From assembly GCA_021399405.1 (NCBI GenBank), contig JAAFKL010000001.1, positions 1 through 8,798 of the forward strand: a DNA stretch of 8,798 nucleotides. Reading direction: 5' to 3'. This document shows, piece by piece, positions 5,789 to 8,798 of this stretch. Each line of letters opens with the position of its first letter. The first letter of the stretch is position 1. Both the position numbers and the translations under genes were made by a program. The notes under the pieces were generated by a model that did no database searches, was not told where the DNA came from, and was given only the letters and a program-made list of their open reading frames with translations. The DNA is from Candidatus Heimdallarchaeota archaeon. Its GTDB lineage: Archaea; Asgardarchaeota; Heimdallarchaeia; Heimdallarchaeales; Kariarchaeaceae.

Positions 5789-7165
5789 TCAATCACTTTT
5801 TTCTTTAATAATTTGTTTAATTTTATCAACAAACTTATTGTTTACAATATCAAAGCCTTCCTGAGTCATTGATTCAATTGTTACTCTAAGTTTAGGACCT
5901 GTGTTGGAAACTCTAACTAGGATTCTTCCATCTTCATTAGTGAGTGAAATTCCGTCCACGTCATCAATTTTTCCTGATTCAGCTTTTATTATTGGGACAA
6001 TTTCTTCCAACGCTTGGAACTTTACTTCATCAGGGCATTTTAGATCATATCTCTTTTTAATAGGTAAGGCAACCTTATCTGTCAATTCTGACACTTTCTT
6101 ATTATGATGCTCTAAAGCTGTGGCAAATAATAATGGTAATATCATTGCATCGTCAAAAAGAAATACATCTGGGATAATTGCATGTCCCGAGGCTTCAACA
6201 CCAAATACTGCATCTTTCTCTTTTGCTTCTAATGATAGGAAAGAATGCCCAACTCTAATTCTAAAAACCTCAGCACCTATACTTTGCAGATATGTCTCCA
6301 TAACTAATGAGCATTCCATATTTATTATTATTCGATTATTATCCCCGGTATCAATTAAGTAATCTGAAACAATGATACCAAAAGCATCAGCAGATATTAC
6401 TCTCCCAGTTTCATCAGTAAATACACATCTATCTCCATCACCATCAAATCCTGCTCCGAAATCGATATCAACTGTTTTTATGAAATCGCTAAATTGGGAA
6501 AGGCTTTCTTCTGTAGGTTCTGAGGATCTGTTTGGAAATCTTGGATCGGGATCATCAAATAATGCGTGAACTTCAAAACCTAAATCTTGATAGAGTTTAG
6601 GCATGATCAACGCCGTAGCCCCATTTCCACAATCAATTGCAATCTTGTATTTCTTACTAAAACTGAATTTGGATTTTAGGTAGCTCACAAATTCTGGATA
6701 TGGATCAACTAAGGTACTCTGCCCAATTTCAAAAACATCAACTAGATCAAATTCACTTGATTCATAAATTTTCTGAACATCTGCATTATCTTCTGGAGAA
6801 AAACCGATTCCAGGTCCCCAATAATATTTCACACCATTCCAATCGGGAGGTAAATGAGAGGCAGTAATAAATGCTGAAGCCACATATTCTTTCTGAAATG
6901 AATTGAAAAGTGTTATACCAAGTGGGCTCTTTTCGACTATATCACATGAAACACCAGTGGACATTACACCTGCGGTGAATGAGAAAAGCAAAACTTGAGT
7001 TGAGGCTCGAATATCCCCACCTACCGTAACCATCGATTTACCTTGTCGTTTTGCAAATGTTCCAAATGCTTTTCCAAGTTCTAGAAAAATCTCTAGAGAA
7101 ATATCTTCTCCATACGTACCTCGAATATCATATGCACGAAATATGTTGGGATTTGCTTTTTTCAT
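5789..7165 (-). CDS. Phosphomannomutase/phosphoglucomutase family protein, paralogue 3
   Basis: A full-length (458 aa) alpha-D-phosphohexomutase. Motifs in order: RAYDIRGTYG (10-19); phosphoserine loop TASHLP with Ser103 (Asn of the usual TASHNP replaced by Leu, then PDWNG); DCGNGA (178-183); metal loop DGDGDR (241-246); VGHSFL (305-310); sugar-binding loop VEASGHAI (323-330); and phosphate loop RVSNTGP (418-424). These are the classic PMM/PGM features, and this paralogue has the most conventional sugar loop (E-x-S-G-H) of the three. It likely interconverts mannose or glucose 6- and 1-phosphates in the cytoplasm for nucleotide-sugar synthesis. The ATG at 7165 has no SD; an AT-rich TATA-like element at about 7187-7196 sits 26 nt upstream, suggesting a leaderless mRNA. 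It is divergent from the acylphosphatase gene. Confidence 0.92.
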   Translation of the reverse strand: MKKANPNIFRAYDIRGTYGEDISLEIFLELGKAFGTFAKRQGKSMVTVGGDIRASTQVLLFSFTAGVMSTGVSCDIVEKSPLGITLFNSFQKEYVASAFITASHLPPDWNGVKYYWGPGIGFSPEDNADVQKIYESSEFDLVDVFEIGQSTLVDPYPEFVSYLKSKFSFSKKYKIAIDCGNGATALIMPKLYQDLGFEVHALFDDPDPRFPNRSSEPTEESLSQFSDFIKTVDIDFGAGFDGDGDRCVFTDETGRVISADAFGIIVSDYLIDTGDNNRIIINMECSLVMETYLQSIGAEVFRIRVGHSFLSLEAKEKDAVFGVEASGHAIIPDVFLFDDAMILPLLFATALEHHNKKVSELTDKVALPIKKRYDLKCPDEVKFQALEEIVPIIKAESGKIDDVDGISLTNEDGRILVRVSNTGPKLRVTIESMTQEGFDIVNNKFVDKIKQIIKEKSD

Positions 7166-7186
7166 ATTTTTAGTGGGAACTATACT

Positions 7187-7196
7187 AATTAATAAT
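7187..7196 (-). promoter_or_regulatory. Weak TATA-like element of mutase paralogue 3
   Basis: ATTATTAATT on the minus strand is centred 26 nt before the ATG at 7165. The match is weak, but the position fits the leaderless pattern of neighbouring genes and no SD is present. Confidence 0.35.
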
Positions 7197-7280
7197 TATC
7201 AGATAGGTTTCTTCTCATTCTTGTGGAATCATTTGAAAAATCGTCAATATTAATCTTTGAGCAAACCTTCCCAAAATAAA

Positions 7281-7288
7281 TTTATAAA
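7281..7288 (+). promoter_or_regulatory. acyP: TATA box of the acylphosphatase gene
   Basis: TTTATAAA, preceded by an A-rich stretch that could act as a BRE, is centred 26 nt before the GTG at 7311. It is the best TATA match in the window and decides the start codon of the gene. Confidence 0.65.
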
Positions 7289-7310
7289 AAGAATTGACTA
7301 TTCATTTATT

Positions 7311-7595
7311 GTGACGGATCTAAAGCGTGTTAAACTTAGAATTCATGGTATTGTTCAAGGTGTCTTTTATAGGACTTCCGCAGTAAAACTAGCAAAACAG
7401 CTTAATCTTGTTGGATGGATCAAGAACAGAGCTGATTCTACTGTAGAATGCATTGCTGAAGGTAGAAAGGAAGATCTAGAAAAATTCATAGAATGGTGTC
7501 AAACCGGATCAACTCATTCAAAGGTGGAAAGGACAGATGTAGAGTGGATGGATTTCAAAGATGAATTCAGAGAATTTAAAATTGAGCATTATTAA
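7311..7595 (+). CDS. acyP: Acylphosphatase
   Basis: A 94-residue protein of the usual acylphosphatase length (about 90-98), hydrolysing acyl-phosphate (carboxyl-phosphate) bonds in the cytoplasm. The N-terminal signature is VKLRIHGIVQGVFYRTSA, where GxVQGVxxR forms the phosphate-binding cradle and its Arg is the catalytic Arg (about residue 19). GWIKNRADSTVECIAEG carries the second conserved block, with Asn38 as the catalytic Asn. A longer reading from TTG at 7257 adds 18 residues unlike the family, and it would place the strong TATA box (7281-7288) inside the coding region, so GTG at 7311 is preferred and implies a leaderless mRNA. It is divergent from the third mutase; no functional link is evident. 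The family is very secure. Confidence 0.93.
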   Translation: MTDLKRVKLRIHGIVQGVFYRTSAVKLAKQLNLVGWIKNRADSTVECIAEGRKEDLEKFIEWCQTGSTHSKVERTDVEWMDFKDEFREFKIEHY

Positions 7596-7633
7596 TTTAA
7601 TACAGATTTAAAATAGTTGAACATAATTCAAAG

Positions 7634-7678
7634 TTGTGTTAATTATTTCTAATTAGAATACCTTGTTTCCTAACACAA
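7634..7678. repeat. 8-bp inverted repeat enclosing a 12-nt palindrome
   Basis: TTGTGTTA (7634-7641) and TAACACAA (7671-7678) are perfect arms. The 29-nt spacer contains the perfect palindrome TTCTAATTAGAA (7647-7658). It lies between the converging acylphosphatase and TnpB-like genes, so it may serve as a terminator for either, or as part of the TnpB-like element's right end. Confidence 0.5.
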
Positions 7679-7687
7679 AACGTTTGA

Positions 7688-7749
7688 CATGACAAAATCG
7701 GTCATGCCCTCTGAAATCAGAGTTTGTCAGGGTTTTGTGGACCTGACAA
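7688..7749 (-). ncRNA. Three contiguous hairpins at the TnpB-like gene 3' end, candidate guide-RNA scaffold
   Basis: Read on the minus strand: hairpin A is TTGTCAGG (7749-7742) with CCTGACAA (7731-7724) and a 10-nt loop; hairpin B is CTCTGA (7722-7717) with TCAGAG (7714-7709); hairpin C is CATGAC (7706-7701) with GTCATG (7693-7688). All stems are perfect and only 1 and 2 nt separate them. The stop codon of the TnpB-like gene lies in the second arm of A. Guide RNAs of TnpB proteins arise exactly here, across the gene 3' end and the element right end. Alternatives are a terminator or TnpA-recognition hairpins. The structure is seen directly; the guide role is inferred. Confidence 0.5.
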
Positions 7750-8761
7750 GGTAAATAGCTGCATTCTTATGCGTATTTACCATTTTACCGCACTCAGAGC
7801 ACGGTGCAATATCATATTGATTTTTAGAAGAATCTCTTTTCAAACTTCCTCCACAATCCACATGAATTTTGGATGAATTATGTGCTGGTGTTTTTACTAG
7901 TTCAATATCTTTACCAGTATATTTTCTTACTGCAAGTACCTCTCTTGCATATAACAAGGTATCATCAGCCATGCTTTCAATGGCTTTGGCAAGTGCACCT
8001 CTTGTACCATAGGTACGAACCTTTAGATCCTCGATTACTAATTTATTTGCACCACTATTAACCATCTGTATTCCCACCCAGTTTGCAAGTCTAAGATGAT
8101 AATCCTTGCGTAGATTCTTTTTTCTTCGATAAAGATCACCTATCTGATTCTCATAGATACCTTTCCTCCAGTCATTCTCTGTTTTACTTTGTAAATATTG
8201 AAGGTAGCCAATTTTATCTATCACTACATCCCATCTTCTTGATTGTTCAACTATCTCATCTGGTAACTCCACATCAAGATTACTAACAACTGCATATTCT
8301 CCCCGACGATTCAGATCAATTCCAATTGTATCTACTTTATTTATTGATATTTTCTTCTTTAAATGATCCGTGCTAATAAAATCATCAGTTCCTCCTTCAA
8401 AAATCAATTGAATATCAACATCATTGGAACGTGGGGCAAGAACCACCATAGATCTCAGCAAAATTTCTTTTTGAATAATCATCCTCACCTTTCTTGATGG
8501 CTTTACTCTCACAACAATGGCATCTTTCCATTTATCTTCCAAAAATTTGAGTTGTAGAACAAAATAACCCTGTTTTCTCATAAGGTCAAGAGATTTAGTA
8601 TTATTTTCTCTTCTGACAACGTATTTGGGACCAGAGGCCATCAGATATGCTAATTTATTTTTTTTAGTTATATTATTGTCGCTGTTTTTATTATTGTTAT
8701 TCTCCTGAAATGGTATTCTCAGTAGTTCTGTTACTTTTGCAGTTTGTATTTTACTAATCAT
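7727..8761 (-). CDS. TnpB-family protein with altered RuvC site, possibly nuclease-dead
   Basis: A 344-residue TnpB/OrfB relative counted from the ATG at 8761. RuvC Asp149 (TIGIDLNRRGEYAVVS) and Glu244 (LVIEDLKV) are kept. The third catalytic Asp is replaced by His331 in NTHKNAAIYL, where TnpB normally has DxNAAxNI. The alignment is firm: 7 residues separate the last zinc-ribbon Cys (324) from His331, exactly as for Asp360 in the other TnpB here. The zinc ribbon is also altered, with His300 in place of the first Cys, then Cys303, Cys321 and Cys324. Between the N-terminal LLRIPF (15-20) and the WED-like strands there is only an Asn-rich linker (21-35), so most of the REC domain appears missing. 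The start is uncertain: TTG at 8776 adds 5 residues, the frame is open to the edge, and AGAGG abuts the ATG too closely to act as an SD. It could be a domesticated RNA-guided DNA-binding protein or a decaying transposon gene; the long intact frame favours selection. Confidence 0.8.
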   Translation of the reverse strand: MISKIQTAKVTELLRIPFQENNNNKNSDNNITKKNKLAYLMASGPKYVVRRENNTKSLDLMRKQGYFVLQLKFLEDKWKDAIVVRVKPSRKVRMIIQKEILLRSMVVLAPRSNDVDIQLIFEGGTDDFISTDHLKKKISINKVDTIGIDLNRRGEYAVVSNLDVELPDEIVEQSRRWDVVIDKIGYLQYLQSKTENDWRKGIYENQIGDLYRRKKNLRKDYHLRLANWVGIQMVNSGANKLVIEDLKVRTYGTRGALAKAIESMADDTLLYAREVLAVRKYTGKDIELVKTPAHNSSKIHVDCGGSLKRDSSKNQYDIAPCSECGKMVNTHKNAAIYLVRSTKP

Positions 8762-8798
8762 CCTCTTGTAATCCAAGAGGTAGACTTGCGAAAGTATA

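Noticed and set aside
4952..6569. Plus-strand frames opposite mutase paralogues 2 and 3
   Set aside because: They are antisense to full-length conserved enzymes and have no recognisable domains.
7257..7310. N-terminal extension of the acylphosphatase from TTG at 7257
   Set aside because: It contains the best TATA box of the window at 7281-7288 and adds residues unlike the family; GTG at 7311 gives the normal length.
7634..7749. CRISPR-like repeat array
   Set aside because: The inverted repeats differ from each other and are not direct repeats with regular spacers.

Overview
The window looks like chromosomal DNA of an AT-rich archaeon, possibly from the Asgard group. The archaeal call rests on three things seen here: an archaeal-type DnaG (N-terminal DnaG domain plus TOPRIM), TATA-like boxes about 26 nt upstream of several SD-less start codons, and a free-standing ribosomal protein eL40. 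The Asgard suggestion is weaker. It rests mainly on eL40, whose zinc-ribbon spacing (C-x2-C-x10-C-x4-C) and CYAR motif match the eukaryotic protein rather than the C-x2-C...C-x2-C of the euryarchaeal and crenarchaeal homologues I know.

Layout, left to right. dnaG (minus strand, 1130 to the left edge, 3' end cut off) has an SD and a leader containing a 9-bp inverted repeat, and ends in a Ser/Arg-rich tail. Next is a complete TnpB (minus, 1379-2581) with intact RuvC and zinc-ribbon residues and no TnpA partner; its 3' end can form a pseudoknot-like fold resembling a guide RNA scaffold. A block of three alpha-D-phosphohexomutase paralogues follows: one on plus (2736-4097) and two on minus (4318-5709 and 5789-7165). 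The 58-residue eL40 gene (4145-4321) sits between the first and second and shares a TTAA stop overlap with the second. An acylphosphatase (plus, 7311-7595) is divergent from the third mutase. The right end (minus, 7727 to about 8761) holds a second, unrelated-looking TnpB-family protein. Its third RuvC aspartate is replaced by histidine and its REC region appears to be missing, and three back-to-back perfect hairpins begin at its stop codon.

The three mutases all keep the catalytic serine, the Asp-rich metal loop and the phosphate-binding loop, but their sugar-binding loops differ. They probably supply hexose-1-phosphates (mannose, glucose, glucosamine) for nucleotide-sugar, glycan and glycolipid synthesis, though substrates cannot be read from sequence. 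They are not one operon: the block runs in both directions and most genes seem to have their own promoter. DnaG and eL40 are housekeeping information-processing genes.

The most unusual part is the right end, where a RuvC-altered, REC-poor TnpB derivative keeps a strongly structured 3' RNA region. That is the arrangement expected of a TnpB that may still bind RNA and DNA but no longer cut. No tRNA, rRNA or CRISPR array was seen.
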